Shown one piece after another: positions 43,283 through 55,900 of a DNA stretch of 64,000 bases. Position 1 is the stretch's first letter. Each line of letters opens with the position of its first letter. Made by a program: the position numbers and the translations under genes. This DNA comes from Cenococcum geophilum 1.58 (lineage: Eukaryota; Ascomycota; Dothideomycetes; Gloniales; Gloniaceae). The notes below the pieces were generated by a model. That model had not been told where the DNA came from. It saw only the letters and a list, made by a program, of their open reading frames with translations, and made no database searches. The stretch covers positions 1 through 64,000 of the forward strand of contig KV748255.1 of assembly GCA_001692895.1 (NCBI GenBank). Reading direction: 5' to 3'.

Positions 43283-44088
43283 CGAAGGCGCGCGGCATTG
43301 AATTTGACCCATATTTAAGCGAGCCTCACCAAAGTAGAAATGCGCATCACGAAAAATACCTTAAATCGCGATTGAACCCCACCAAAACCTAAGTACTACC
43401 CGTGAAAATTATTTCTGCCTTCGCGTTCTATGATAAGGGTATTAATGGCAGCCATTCTAGCGACGAGAGCTCTAATCTTTACCTATGGGAGGTTATCCCA
43501 CGCACCTCTCTACTCTGCTAGACCCCAATCCTTTCGCAAGAGTGCTACCTTATATTTTATGCTTTTTGAATATCTATAACACCTAACTTCTTCGTGCTTT
43601 TAGCTCTGCAAAGGCCTCTCTCGCGGAGTTTCTTTTTAATCGTGCGGCGGTGGTAGTTAAAGAATCTATCCTCCTTTGCAACGACGTGCCAAAGCTTCTT
43701 CCGTTGTTTCTTATTTAACGTATAACTTTTAAGTAAGTTAGTAATCTCTTAAACTAAGGTCTAAGGCTTTATACCTAATCTAGGCTTCCTAATAACTTAC
43801 TTTTTAATTATAGGAGTAGGGAGACTAGCTTCTTTGCACTACTAAAAAGGCACTAACGCGTACTATAATCTTTTTAGCTGTATTTATATCAGTTCTAGCT
43901 TATTAAGCAGCCTCTGCAGAATGCACGTATTTATAGGTGGGTCAAATATTTAAATCTTCTGGCCTTCCGTAGGTGGTGGAGCCATAAGTACTATCTCACT
44001 AATTGTCTTAGTGGGGTTTACTAAGAAAAAATCTCGCTAATAAGGTACCCGGCAAAATATGGGTCAAATTCAATGCCGCGCGCCTTCG
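43283..44088 (-). mobile_element. Tc1/mariner-like transposon relic
   Basis: 806 bp. Inverted ends starting CGAAGGCGCGCGGCATTGAA are identical for at least 34 bp, flanked by TA (43281-43282, 44089-44090). The minus strand retains transposase fragments around 43560-43720: LWHVVAKEDRF, then RTIKKKLRERGLCRAKSTKK. This is the second helix-turn-helix region of fungal Tc1/mariner transposases. The catalytic DDE part is mostly lost. A non-functional, internally deleted copy. Confidence 0.75.
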
Positions 44089-44090
44089 TA

Positions 44091-44914
44091 TGTATAAGTT
44101 CTAATAATGCCGATAAGAATTATGGCTCCTGTTATTTACCAACTAGCTACACTAAACGCCCCCTAGATATCCTTCTTTAGGATTCCTTATAGTATCCCGA
44201 ATAACAGGCTGGAAGTTATAGATAGTTACAGATAGTTGCAAATAGTCGTAGATAGTTTCACACAGTTTTAGACAGTTGCCGTCACGTAACTAAAGGATCA
44301 TATATAACGTCAAGCAGCACTACCCTCCGTCTCCTTTCCTTTCTCTAGCTTTAGATCCTCGTTTATAGACTACCAATCGTACAGGCTTGCGCGTCCCTCT
44401 TGCTATACTCGTGCCTTAATTAACTAAGTCATTAATAGTAGACTCCTTAAATACATACGCTCTATAGCTACTACCCCTATCCCATAATATTACGTTGCGC
44501 CTTTTTACTACTAATACTTAGCCTATAACCAATTCTATATCTCTATAATACTACAGGCGCTACTAAAAGTAGCGTATTTATAAGTTACCCTACTTTATAC
44601 TTCTAAAGAACCTATAATAGTAAGACAATATTTCTTATTAGCTATTATATTAAACACAAAAAATAATTTAATACCTATACCTAACCTATGCCGCTAATTA
44701 ACCCTAGGAGAATTTAATTTATTGGCCCTGGCCTTAATCCCTAAGGGGAAGCCTAGTAGCTTAAAAGATTACAATAACCTTAATAAGGTAGACATTAATA
44801 ATATTTTATCCTTTATTAACTATATAACTACGGATAAGTAAGTAAAAGGGCTATTACCTATTAAAATTAAAATATAAGACGCTAAGATATTTATAAAAAT
44901 AGTAGCACGAAAAC
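44091..44914 (+). mobile_element. Older retrotransposon relic (host of Gypsy-2)
   Basis: TA-rich decayed DNA. The stretch 44260-44440 resembles the 3' half of the Gypsy-1 LTR (TCTCCTTTCC, CTAGCTTTAGATYCTYGTTT, AGGCTTGCGCG), so it is likely an LTR of a related Gypsy. Continues at 57411 beyond Gypsy-2. Confidence 0.5.
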
Positions 44915-46666
44915 TGTTACGGAGTAAGTATAAATAACGATAATATATAGCAAAGTAGATATTATTAAGCTATATATATAAACTGTGTAATAAGGTTAAG
45001 ACGTTATATAAGGAAAGAAGGTAGGAAAACGGGAAGAAAGGGTATATATTGTTAACTTAGTTACTTAGTCAATATATATATAGAGTAGAATAGGATTCGG
45101 GACGTGGTCCTGGCAGAACTTAGTAGAATTTAGTAAAACTTGGCAGAATTTAGTAGAATTTAGTAGGACTTAGTAGAATATGGCAGAATATAGCAGATTA
45201 CTATTAGATTGCTATAGGTTACGGTAAATTACAGTCTTATAGATAGTAGAAGTAGGTAGGCGTATATAAGGTATTACGGGGGTGTCCTATAATAGTACCC
45301 CCCCTTTAAACTTAAGCTTCTGCGAGGTAGGGCTATAGTAGTTCTAGGTAGAGTTTATAAAAGTCTTTTGTGGCTTATATAAGTCCTATAAAGTTAACGG
45401 GTTTCTATAAGGGCTTAGTAAAGCCTCTCCATTTTATAAGATATATATATTAGCGTTTCCGTTTATTATACTTAATATTATTAATTCTTTTAATAAAGTA
45501 CTTGTTCTTACTATCTACTTTAACTAGTAGGGGAGGGTTTTATATTTATTTAGGCAGGGTATTTAATATAGGGGTAGTAGGGTAAAGGACTAACATATAG
45601 AATACGGAGTGGATTTTAACCATATTAAGGAGTTTTAGTTAGTAGGCGTAAGAGGAAACAACCTTCTTAATCTTATAAGGGCTAGTGTTCTTCCAATTAA
45701 GTTTCTTAGTAGGTTATTTTGTATTTAGGTTTCTTATATCTAGCTAGACGAAGTTACTAATTTAGTAGGCTAGTGCTAGGGTTTATTTCTTATTTGCTGC
45801 GGCTTTATAAACAGATTAGGCCTATATTATTTTATTAGTAAGAAACCGTTATAGTTTCTCCATCTTCTCTATAAATTTATTTACTTTTATAACTTATAAG
45901 GCGTAATAAGCGGGGCGAGGAACATTACTAAAAGGTTTAAAACCCATTTATGGGTGCTAGCCGTAATTAACTAGGAACGGGGAGACCTTTATAGTTTCCA
46001 AGACGGAATTATTTATAGTAAACTTAGCAAATATAAGCTAGTTAATCTAGTTATCTTATAAATATAACGTATATATCTAAATATACTATTCTATTATAGC
46101 GTTTACGCGTTCTATTTAACCGTCTATTTTTAGGTAATATATAGTAAATAATAGTGCTTTAATATAGAGTTAGGTAGTTAGTTTTTTCTAAAATATAGAG
46201 ACAAACTAGCTGCTTTTATTAAAGATAATTGTTTTAGGGAGTCTATAGAGTTTCTATACGTAATCTAGGAATAGTTAGGCAATAGTAGGCGTTAATATAT
46301 TAGGGTAGGCGATTAAGTGCCTTATCTTAGATAGTCGATCTATAACTACTATAATGTTTATACAGCCTTTACTTATAGGGAGGTTAATAATAAAGTTAAT
46401 TAAGATATCCTTCTATCTTCGGTCCGGAATAGGTAGTAGCTTTAGGAGGCTATTATACGTCTTATATAAAGCTTTAGCTCGTCAGTAAATATAGCAGCTA
46501 AAGATATACCTTTATATTATATTATATATATTTAGCTAATAGTATTCTTATTAGAGCAGCTCTAAGGTTTTTTCTTAGCCTAGGTAGCCGGCTACTGGTA
46601 GATTATATATATGTTTAAGGAGCTTAAGCTTAAGTTCGTTATAGTTAAGTATAATTAGGCGGTTCT

Positions 46667-46923
46667 TGTAAGGCAGTATTGCCAGGGTGTACGGTAGGGA
46701 GCAGGCAAGCCGAGCATGAGTTACATAGGGAGTCGATGGAAGAGGACGATATGGTAATGAGGGTAGGCAATAGCCTAGTACAGAGACGAACCGATGGGGG
46801 AGGAAGGAGGCTGCAAGCCCGAGGAGCTTATAAGGGGTGGCCAAGGCCTAGCCGAAGGCTAGCCTTGGCAGCCCCTAAGAGCTCCCGGGATGTAGCCGAG
46901 TAAGGGCCAAAATAACCCTTACA
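46667..46923 (+). mobile_element. 257-bp solo-LTR-like insert, copy 1 (in Gypsy-2)
   Basis: Begins TGTAAGGCAGTATTGCC and ends AAATAACCCTTACA (TG...CA with 8-bp inverted ends), flanked by a perfect 5-bp duplication GTTCT. GC-rich and nearly free of RIP change, unlike its surroundings. Second copy at 52212-52469, about 95% alike by eye. It contains a 74-codon open frame that is not supported as a gene. Confidence 0.85.
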
Positions 46924-47598
46924 GTTCTAGTAATATAAGCGGTTTCTATAGGCTTTACATTTACTTAAAAAGATCTTTTTAGAGCGTCTAATGCTATCTT
47001 ATATTAGCTTAAGCGTCTCTTAAATAAACTTATTATTTAGGTATTTATTAACTATAATCTATTTAATTAATTAATTAGTTATTTTAAGGACGTATACTAT
47101 AAAATCTTTAATAGGAGGGTTAAATAGTTTAGGGTAAAGCAAGGTCTAATTTTAGTAAGAGCGCGCTTCTTTTTGTTACGGCACTAGCAGAACTTAATAG
47201 AACTTAGCAGAACTACGCACCGGCAAGTTGCCACAGATTGCCGCACATTGCGATTACGTGACGCGAAGATCTTATAAAACATCGAACGGCGCTACTCTTC
47301 TTCTCCTTTCCTTTTCCTAGCTTTAGATTCTTGTTTATAGACAATCTAATTATATAGGCTTGCGCGACCCTTTTGCCGTACTTATATCTCGATTAACTAA
47401 GTCGCTAACATTATCTAAAGCTCACTCTACTCTTTCTTCCTAAGAAGGAACTTAAATATATCTACAAGAACACAGAATAGGACCATAAGGATAGGACCTA
47501 AAAGAAAAGAATAGAACCCTAAGGAAAGGACCTATAAGATATATACAGACCAGAACCCCTAAAGAAATTACCTAGAATTACCTAACACCCCTACCACT

Positions 47599-48720
47599 AT
47601 GCCACGAACTATAGCAGTAGGTAAAGTAGCTGTAGGACCCTTAAATACTTTAGATAAAGAAACAATTAACGTTTTAACCCCCTAGGCGGAGCTTGCGGCT
47701 GCTAATACCGAAATTAAACAACTGCAAGAGCTGCTCAAAGCTAGAGATACCCCTATATTTAATAATAAGTCATTATTAGACAACTAAAGACTTACTATAG
47801 TCCTTTAGGCCCTTTTCTAGTTCCTTAGTAGACCTATTAAGGCCTATATAGCACTAAGGCGGTTGGCAAAGGTTGCAAATCCCCTACTACTTATAAACGG
47901 AACCGACCCTATATTTGATAATTAGAAGCTTTAATTACGGGATGAGCTTAAAGTTAATGTAGACTACTTCCCTAACGCCCGAGCCAAAATGGCCTACGTT
48001 TTCGGCCGTACTAGCAGAGATACCTAGACGCATTTACGCCCGCGATATACTAAAGACTTAGCAAACCCCTTTATCTCTAAAGAAGAAATAATTAAATACT
48101 TATCTTTTATTTATAAAGACCCTTTTAAAGTATAGAACGCCCGCCTTAGCTATAAAAGCCTAAATATAAAAATAACGGAGACCTTTTTAGCCTTTTAAAC
48201 CCGCTTTTTATACCTAGCCGGATAGGCCTAGATCCCCTAAAAAGACCTACTACTAGACCTCTTTAATAAGCTTACCCTAGACCTATAGCGGGCCGTATTA
48301 CTAGCTTATACTACGGTATAGATGTTAAAGGAACTTACGGACTATTACCTAGCTATTAACTAAGGCCTCTATTAAATTAAGGTATATACCAACTAGTTAA
48401 AAACTAGAAACCTTATAAATTAGGCCGTAAGTACTATAAGTACAGCCTATAGTGCCCTAGCATAATCGGCAACTCCTATAGTTAACCCAGCAGCTAGCTG
48501 TATAGCTACCCCTACTACAGGCCTAGTGTACACCCGGCCTATATACAGCGACCCCTATATATAGGCCCTTAGCGATTAAGGAGCTTGCTTCTTATACGGT
48601 TAAATAGGCTACCCTATAAGGAACTGCTTAATAAAGGTAAAGACAAATAAGGTCCTATTAATTTAAGAGGATAGTACGGAGCCGGAAAAAGAGGAACCCT
48701 AGAGGAAGACTTCTCTTTAA
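47599..48720 (+). pseudogene. Gypsy-1 gag
   Basis: Opens with ATG (MPRTIAVGKVAVG), followed by a coiled-coil-like ELAAANTEIKQLQELLKA and a gag capsid region (VDYFPNARAKMAYVFGRT). It ends with a zinc-knuckle remnant near 48580-48620 (CFLYG..GYPIRNC, from CxxCGxxGHxxxxC). TAG/TAA replace CAG/CAA/TGG codons at many sites. Confidence 0.75.
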
Positions 48721-48729
48721 GGTTAAAAG

Positions 48730-51700
48730 GGATTAATATATTATATATTAATCTAGGTTGGCTAGTTAGTAGAAGAAGCTATATTATCCCTTATACTTTA
48801 TTTCGTAATAGATATTAAGTTTTAACCTCTATTTTAGCTAACTTAGGAGTAAATACCTTTACCTTAATTAATATAAAGTGCGCTGTAAAACTGGCTAACT
48901 TTTTAAATGCACCCCTTAAAGAACTACCTAAACTAGTCCCTATTTGCGGTTATAACGGACAGATAGGACTACCTATTATAACTATCTTGCGGATTTACCT
49001 CCGCGTTAATAGATAAAGGTAGTATAATATCCCCTTCCTTATTACGGACCTTAGAAGCTATAATATAATTTTAGAGAGAAAATAGCTAGCCTATTTAGGC
49101 TTATAGCTTAACGTACGGAATAGGCAGCTTATTTAGCCTAAAACTATACCCCTAACGCCTTCCTTTATAAAAGAGATTAGTATTATAATAGAAAACCTTA
49201 TACGGCCGTAGATAAACACCGTTTACTAAGCCAATATAACGCGTAGGGACTAGGCTTTTAAGAAGGATATACAGCTTAATCCGCAACGGATCTATATACT
49301 ACAGCGCCCCTAGACTGCTTATATTATACCACCCGCACTAAAGACTTAAGAAGTTAGTAGTAGCCTAGCTAAGCCCCCAATGGAGAACTTAGGCCCTACG
49401 CAGCCATAAAGAAAGGCTAGGGATATTAGATAATATACTAAACTAATAAACCAAAAGGATAACTTATGGAAAATGGAATATAAGCTAAGGAAGACTATAA
49501 ACCCTATACCGCAAAATACGGCCTAATAAATATCCGTAAAGAAACCTATAAACCTCCTGCTAGTTAATATCTGCTATATTAGCGCTATAGGATTTTACTA
49601 AAACCTAGTTTAGCCTAATACCGTTACCTTTACAACTAGCTTATATAAAATTGATTAAATAATTAAAGAGAAAGAAGCCCTAGCCTAAGAGAAAGGCGAG
49701 CTTATAGATAAGGAGCTAGTAGAACAGAAACTGCCCCGTTAATACTAGAAATTTAAAGATATCTTCTTTAAAGCAGCGTCTAATATACTCCCGCCTTACC
49801 GACCGTACGACTATAAGATTAAAATTAAGCCGGATAAGGTGGTTACCCTTAGCTATAGCCCCCTCCGACAGTAATCTACTGCCGAATTATAGGCTATAAA
49901 GTAGTATCTTATTAATAACCTAGATAAGGGCTTTATTAAGCCTAGTTAAGCCCTTTTTAACTTACCTATTCTCTTTACTAAAAAGCTAAATAGAGGACTT
50001 TGTTTCTGTATCGACTACTATAAGCTTAATAATTTAACCCTTAAAGACCGCTACCCACTACCTTTACTTAATAAGACTTTGGCCTAAATAAGTAGAGCCA
50101 AGATCTTTATAAAGCTTAATATCCGCTAGGCTTTTTACCAAATTAGGATGGACCCTAAATTAGAAGACTTTACTACGTTTTAGACCCGTTACGGAACGTA
50201 TAAATATAAAGTACTGCCTTTTGGACTAACTAACGGACTGGCTATATACTAACGATATATAAATAATGTACTATTTAACTACCTTAACGACTTCTATACA
50301 GTATACCTGGATAATATTATAATTTACTCTAAAAATAAACTAAAATATAAAGAGTATATCTATAAAGTCCTATAACGGCTTTAGGAAGCTAGCCTCTAAG
50401 CCAATATTAAGAAGTTAGAATTTAGTATTAAGCGTATTAAATACTTAGGGTTTATTATTAGTATAAACGGGATTAAGGCAGACCTAGAAAAGACGGCTGT
50501 AATTAACTAATAGGTACCCCTAAGGACCGTAAAGGGGGTGCAGTTATTCTTAGGGTTCTGTAACTTCTACTAACGCTTTATTAAGAACTATAGTAGGATT
50601 ACCTAGCTACTAAGCCTACTTACCCACAAGGACCGGCCCTTTCACTTTAATACTGTATATAGGTAGGCCTTTAATAAGCTTAAGAAACGACTGGTCTCTG
50701 CTCCCTTACTTGCCTACTTTAACCTAGAATAGCCCTTAATGCTAGAAACTAATACCTTAGATAGTGTTATAGCTGGCGTTTACTCCTAAAAGTAGATAGA
50801 CGTAGAATAGTACCCTATTGCTTACTATTTAAAGACAATAGTAGATACTAAGCTAAACTACCTAATTTATAATAAAGAAATGCTGGCTATTATCTTTAGC
50901 TTTTAGCACTGGCGAGCCTAACTAGAAGGCACCCCTAAGTCTATCTAGATAGTTTCCAATTATAAGGCCTTAGAATATTTTATAATAATAAAGGCCCTTA
51001 TAGCCTAATAGGCGCGCTAGGCAGACACCCTATCTTAGTTTAACTTTCTAATTATATATAGGCACAGCGCTACTAACCGTGCGGACGCTCTTATAAGGTG
51101 TAAATAGGATATAAATAACTAGATAGCTGTAAAGATCTCATTACAAACCTAAGCGCTACTATAATTAGAGCACCTTAACTCCTAGATATGGGCAGAACTA
51201 AATATAGACTTTTTAGATGCTAAGATATGCCCTATTAACTCTATGGAACTAGACCTTATTAATAAACTACTATAGGTAAACCGTACGCCCCTTTCTCTAT
51301 AGGAGTACCGCGAAAAGGCAAGGAACGTTTCTAGCCTATAGTCCCTTAAAAGTGGACTGCTTAAGCACTGTAAACAGCTAGTAGTAGTAGAGGAACAGAA
51401 CTTACGGACTTAGCTTATTACCGAAGCACATACCTAGGTTTCTACGGCCTACCCTAGAAAAAATAAGACCTATAGGATTATTGGCGACCGCTACTACTAG
51501 CCCGGAATAATTATAGATATTAACCGCTATATACAAAACTGCAATAACTGCCGTAGGTCTATAATTTTATAAGACAAAACCCTAGGACTATTAAAACCCC
51601 TTTTAATACCTAACCGCCCTTAGTAATATGTCTCTATAGACTTTTATAAGCTACCTCTAGACCATAACGGATATAATATAGTTATAATCCTAGTTGACCG

Positions 51701-52960
51701 CTTTAGTAAACGCCTATTCTTAATTCCCTATTATAAAAATATTAATACTAAAGAGGCGGCCTAACTGTATATCTATTACGTCTACTAAATTTACGGACTA
51801 CTAGATACTATTATATCTAACCACGGGCTGTAGTTTATATTAGCCTTTTAGAATAAGTTTACCTAGATCTTAGGTATTAAGCTAAAGCTTTCTATAGCAT
51901 ATTACCCCCAGACAGACGGTTAAACGGAGATTGTAAATTAATACTTAGACTAGAGACTTCAGCCTTTTATTAACTACTTTTAGGATAACTAGGCCGAACT
52001 GCTACCCTTAATAGACTACGCCTAAACTACCCTACCCTACAACTCTACCGGATTTGCCCCTATTTAACTAGAAATAGGTTACCTACCCCGTATAAGCTTT
52101 AACTAGGAAAGACTAAAAGGGCCCTAGACCGTACGCGAAAAACTATCTTATAAGGAAGCCCAGTAGTACGCTAAGCGCTTAGAAGAAGCCTAGAAAGTAG
52201 CCCATACGAACTGTAAGGCAGTATTGCTAGGGTGTACGGTAGGGAGCAGGCAAGCCGAGCATGAGTCACATAGGGAGTCGATGAAAGAGGACGATATGGT
52301 AATGAGGTAGGCAATAGCCTCGTACTGAGACGAACCGATGGGGGAGGAAGGAGGCTGCAAGCCCGAGGTGCTTATAAGGAGGTGCCAAGGGCTAGCCGAA
52401 GGCTAGCCTTGGCGACCCCTGAGAGCCCCTAGGCGATGCAGCCGAGTAAGGGCCAAAATAACCCTTACACGAACCTAGAAAAGGCTTAGAAATTAATAGA
52501 ATAGTAGGCGAATAAGTATAGGCGCGAGCCTGACTTTACTATAGGCGATATAGTTTAGGTTATAACAAAGAACTAGAAGATAGAATGGCCTAGCTATAAG
52601 CTAGACTATAAGATGGTAGGACTATATAAGATTCTTAATAAAGTAGGTAACTCGTATAAGGTTAAGCTTCTAGACTTAATTAAAGTTCACCCTATCTTCT
52701 TACCGGATAAGCTATAGAAAGCTATAAATAACTTACTACCTAGATAAAAGAATAAACCTCCCCTACTAATTTAAGTTAACGACAATAATAAATAGGAAAT
52801 TGAAGAAATACTGGCCTATAAACTTATAAAGGGAACGTTAAAGTATTGTATTAGTTGGAAAGGATATAACCTAGACCCTACTTAGTACCATATATAGAAC
52901 TTTATAGGTAGCCCCTATAAGCTTTAGGAGTTTTATAGCCGTTACCCTAATAAACCTAAA
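48730..52960 (+). pseudogene. Gypsy-1 pol: PR-RT-RH-IN-chromodomain
   Basis: Reverse transcriptase lies about 49800-50520 (YKVLPFGLTNG; YLDNIIIYS for YLDDIIIYS), RNase H about 50740-51110 and integrase about 51480-52210. The 258-bp insert follows. The end of integrase continues to a chromodomain at about 52795-52950 (EIEEILAYKLIKG, ISWKGYNLDPT). More than 40 stops, mostly TAG/TAA. The order is Ty3/Gypsy chromovirus. Confidence 0.8.
52212..52469 (+). mobile_element. 258-bp solo-LTR-like insert, copy 2 (in Gypsy-1 integrase)
   Basis: Same family as 46667-46923; begins TGTAAGGCAGTATTGC and ends AACCCTTACA. Perfect 5-bp duplication CGAAC (52207-52211, 52470-52474). Little RIP mutation. Removing it restores continuity of the degenerate integrase frame. 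Confidence 0.88.
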
Positions 52961-55900
52961 CCGCTAAAGTACCTAGATAAGTAGATAGAATGCTAGTATA
53001 ACGAAGATAATAAGCTACTAAAAGAACATAAGGATAAGAACGCCCTAGAAATTTCTTAGTTATATAAGGTCTTAAGATATCTAGGAACTTTAACCGGCGG
53101 TTAAAGTTGTCTAATTAGTTAGATTCTCTTGCTAAGACTTTTAGTAGTAAAGCCTAAGGGCAGGCTTTTTTAGAGGGGGGGGTAATATTACGGCACTAGT
53201 AGAACTTGGCAGAACTTGGCAGAACTACGCACCAGCAAGTTGCCATAGATTACCGCACATTGCGATCACGTGACGCGAAGATCTTATAAAACATCGAACG
53301 GCGCTACTCTTCTTCTCCTTTTCTTTCCCTAGCTTTAGATTCTCGTTTATAGACAATCCAATTATACAGGCTTGCGCGACCCTTTTGCCGTGCTTATATC
53401 TCGATTAACTAAGTCGCTAACACTTTTAGGGCTGGCGCGTCTTATAAGTATTAGGTTAAGGCGTTAGGCTTCTAACCTTAAATGCCCAGGCAGTATATAA
53501 TTAAGAATTAGAAATAAGATAAATATTTTAACTAGTGGGCCTAATAATAACTTAGCTGTTTTATAGTTATAAAGTACTATAGGTTTTTATAGTTACTAAG
53601 GACCTTAATTAGAAATCCAGCGCCTTCTATTTTAGGTCGCTATTATTTAAAATATCTAATAATAGCTAATAATTCCTTATTATAGATCTTGTAGTTATAT
53701 TTAGCTAGGCTTAATCGTTTTAAAAAGTATACTATAGGGTGTAATACTCCATCCTTATTATATTAAGATAGGATACCTCTAGTAATGTAGTTAGATAAGT
53801 TGGCTTCTATAATACTTATTTAGTTTAGGTTAAAGTATTAGAGTATAGGCGTAGTAGTAAATATAACCTTTAGATAGGTAAAGGCCTTCTTATATCCCTT
53901 GTTAAAGATAAAAACTTTATCCTTTTAGGTTAAAGCTATAAGGGGTAAAACTAGGGCGAAGAAGTTATTAATAAACCATTAGTAGAAATTAGTAAATCCT
54001 ATAAAGGCTCTTATATCCTTAACGTTCTCAGGTTCTTACCAGTTTATAATTACTTTAACTTTCTTTAGGTCTATTTATATACCGTTTATAGAAATAAGAA
54101 GCCTAAGGTATAGGACTTCTATTTTATAGAACTTATATTTATCTATATCTAATTATAGACTAGCTCTATACAGGGCTTATAAAATAAAGTTAACGTATTT
54201 CCGATATTTAGTTAGGTTATTACTATATATTAGGATATCGTTAATATAAGCAGTATAGGAGATATCTAGGTAGAGATGCAGGGTGTTATTTATATAATAT
54301 TAAAACAAGCTTAAAGCGTTTATAAGGCCGAAGGGTGTTACTAAGTACTTAAATAGTCTATATTGGGTACGAAATGCGGTAAGCTATTTATCTCCTTTTG
54401 TTATACGGAGACGGTTAAATGTAGAGATAATATTAAGCATTGTGTAGTAACAAGCCTTACTTAGTTAGTTTAGCGTCTCTTATATTAACGGGATCGGATA
54501 TTAGTTCTTAACGGTAACGGTATTAAGAGCTTAGTAGTCTATATAGAAGCGTAAACCGCCACTAGGTTTCTTAATAAAGATTACTAATATAGCTATAGGA
54601 GATAAGCTTGCTCTAATAAATTATTTACTTAGGTTCTTATTTAAATACTTTTATAGTACTTAGAGTTTATTTTAGGACATTCTATATAAGGATCCAAATC
54701 TAGGCTGCTTTTCTTCTTTAAGTATAATCTTATAGTTATATAGTTAGTATTCTAATAGCTTATTAGCTTCCTTTTATAAGAACGTATCTAGGCGATAATA
54801 ATACTTTACTAGTACCTTTGTGATAGGGTTAGTATACTTCTTTAGTGCTAAGGCCTTTTTAATATTAGCTATAGTGACAGCGAAGATTATATATTTAGGT
54901 TTCTTAGTAAGTTATACTAATAGAGTAGCTCTAATTATACGGATATCTAGAGTGTTAAGCTTACTTAGATCGTCTATAGTTTCTTATTTAGGTTTAGGTT
55001 TAGTATTAGATACGGAGTTAGTATTAGATTTAGGTTTAGGTTCTTTAAGTATTTTTATTATTATAGGGTACTAGTTCTTCTGGTAGTTTTATATACTAAG
55101 CTTAAGCTTCTGCTTAGTTTGGGGCGGTGCGATACTTAGTAACAACTTATGGAATTTAGTAGACTTCTCGGATCCTTAGTGGATATTAGTAGATTTCTTA
55201 TATTGGTGGAATTTGGTAAAGTTCCTATACTAGTAGAATCTGGTAAATTCCTTAGGCGTAGAGTGGACATTAGTGGAAATCTTAGGCTAGATTTTAGTGG
55301 ATTTCCTAAATTTTAGTTTAGGGTTAGAGTAATGCGTTGTGGAGTATTCTTGCTTATATTGCGAGGCGGTAAATAGAAGCTTAAGGTTGTTCTAATTAAT
55401 AGTTACCTTATATAGCTTTATCTAGGGTTGTCTAAGGATTACTAGGTAACCTAAGATAGTAATAAAAAGCCTAATTAGTTCTTTATGGTTTAGGTATTAG
55501 AGTCTTAGGTATACTATATAGGTAATTTAGCCTAAAACCGTGCGTTTGCTATTAAATCTAAATACGTTAATATGCCAGTTAAGGGGGGTTGGGGTAAAAC
55601 TATTATCTTACGTAAAGATCTTATTAATAAATTCTATGCCACTAGCTCCTGTATTAATTAGGACTTAAGTATTAGCCTATTAGTTATTCTGCTAAAGGCG
55701 GTAGTTAACGGTTATACTACGCTCCTAAGAGTTAGAGTTTATAATATCTAAAGTATTTAACGAGATCTTAAGATATAGTTGTCCTAGAGAGCAACTTAGC
55801 TCTAGGACCTTTTTTTTTACAGGTAATTAGGGCGGAGTTCTTATAGTATATTGGTTATAGCTTTATCCTTATAAATAGTGCTGGCTAAATATAGGGCTAA

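Larger units (their letters stand above)
47174..53422 (+). mobile_element. Gypsy-1 LTR retrotransposon (chromovirus), RIP-mutated, inside Gypsy-2
   Basis: LTRs of equal length, 237 bp: 47174-47410 (TGTTACGGCACTAG..CGCTAACA) and 53186-53422 (TATTACGGCACTAG..). Perfect 5-bp duplication CTTTT (47169-47173, 53423-53427). A polypurine tract of G and A (about 53171-53182) precedes the 3' LTR. Contains full-length but stop-riddled gag and pol, and a 258-bp insert at 52212-52469. Total 6249 bp. Confidence 0.92.

Noticed and set aside
46679-46903. 74-codon open frame
   Set aside because: Lies wholly inside the LTR-like insert, and copy 2 of the insert carries length differences that break it.
54820-55074. 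84-codon plus-strand frame
   Set aside because: Lies antisense to the Gypsy-2 coding direction; low-complexity and RIP-derived.
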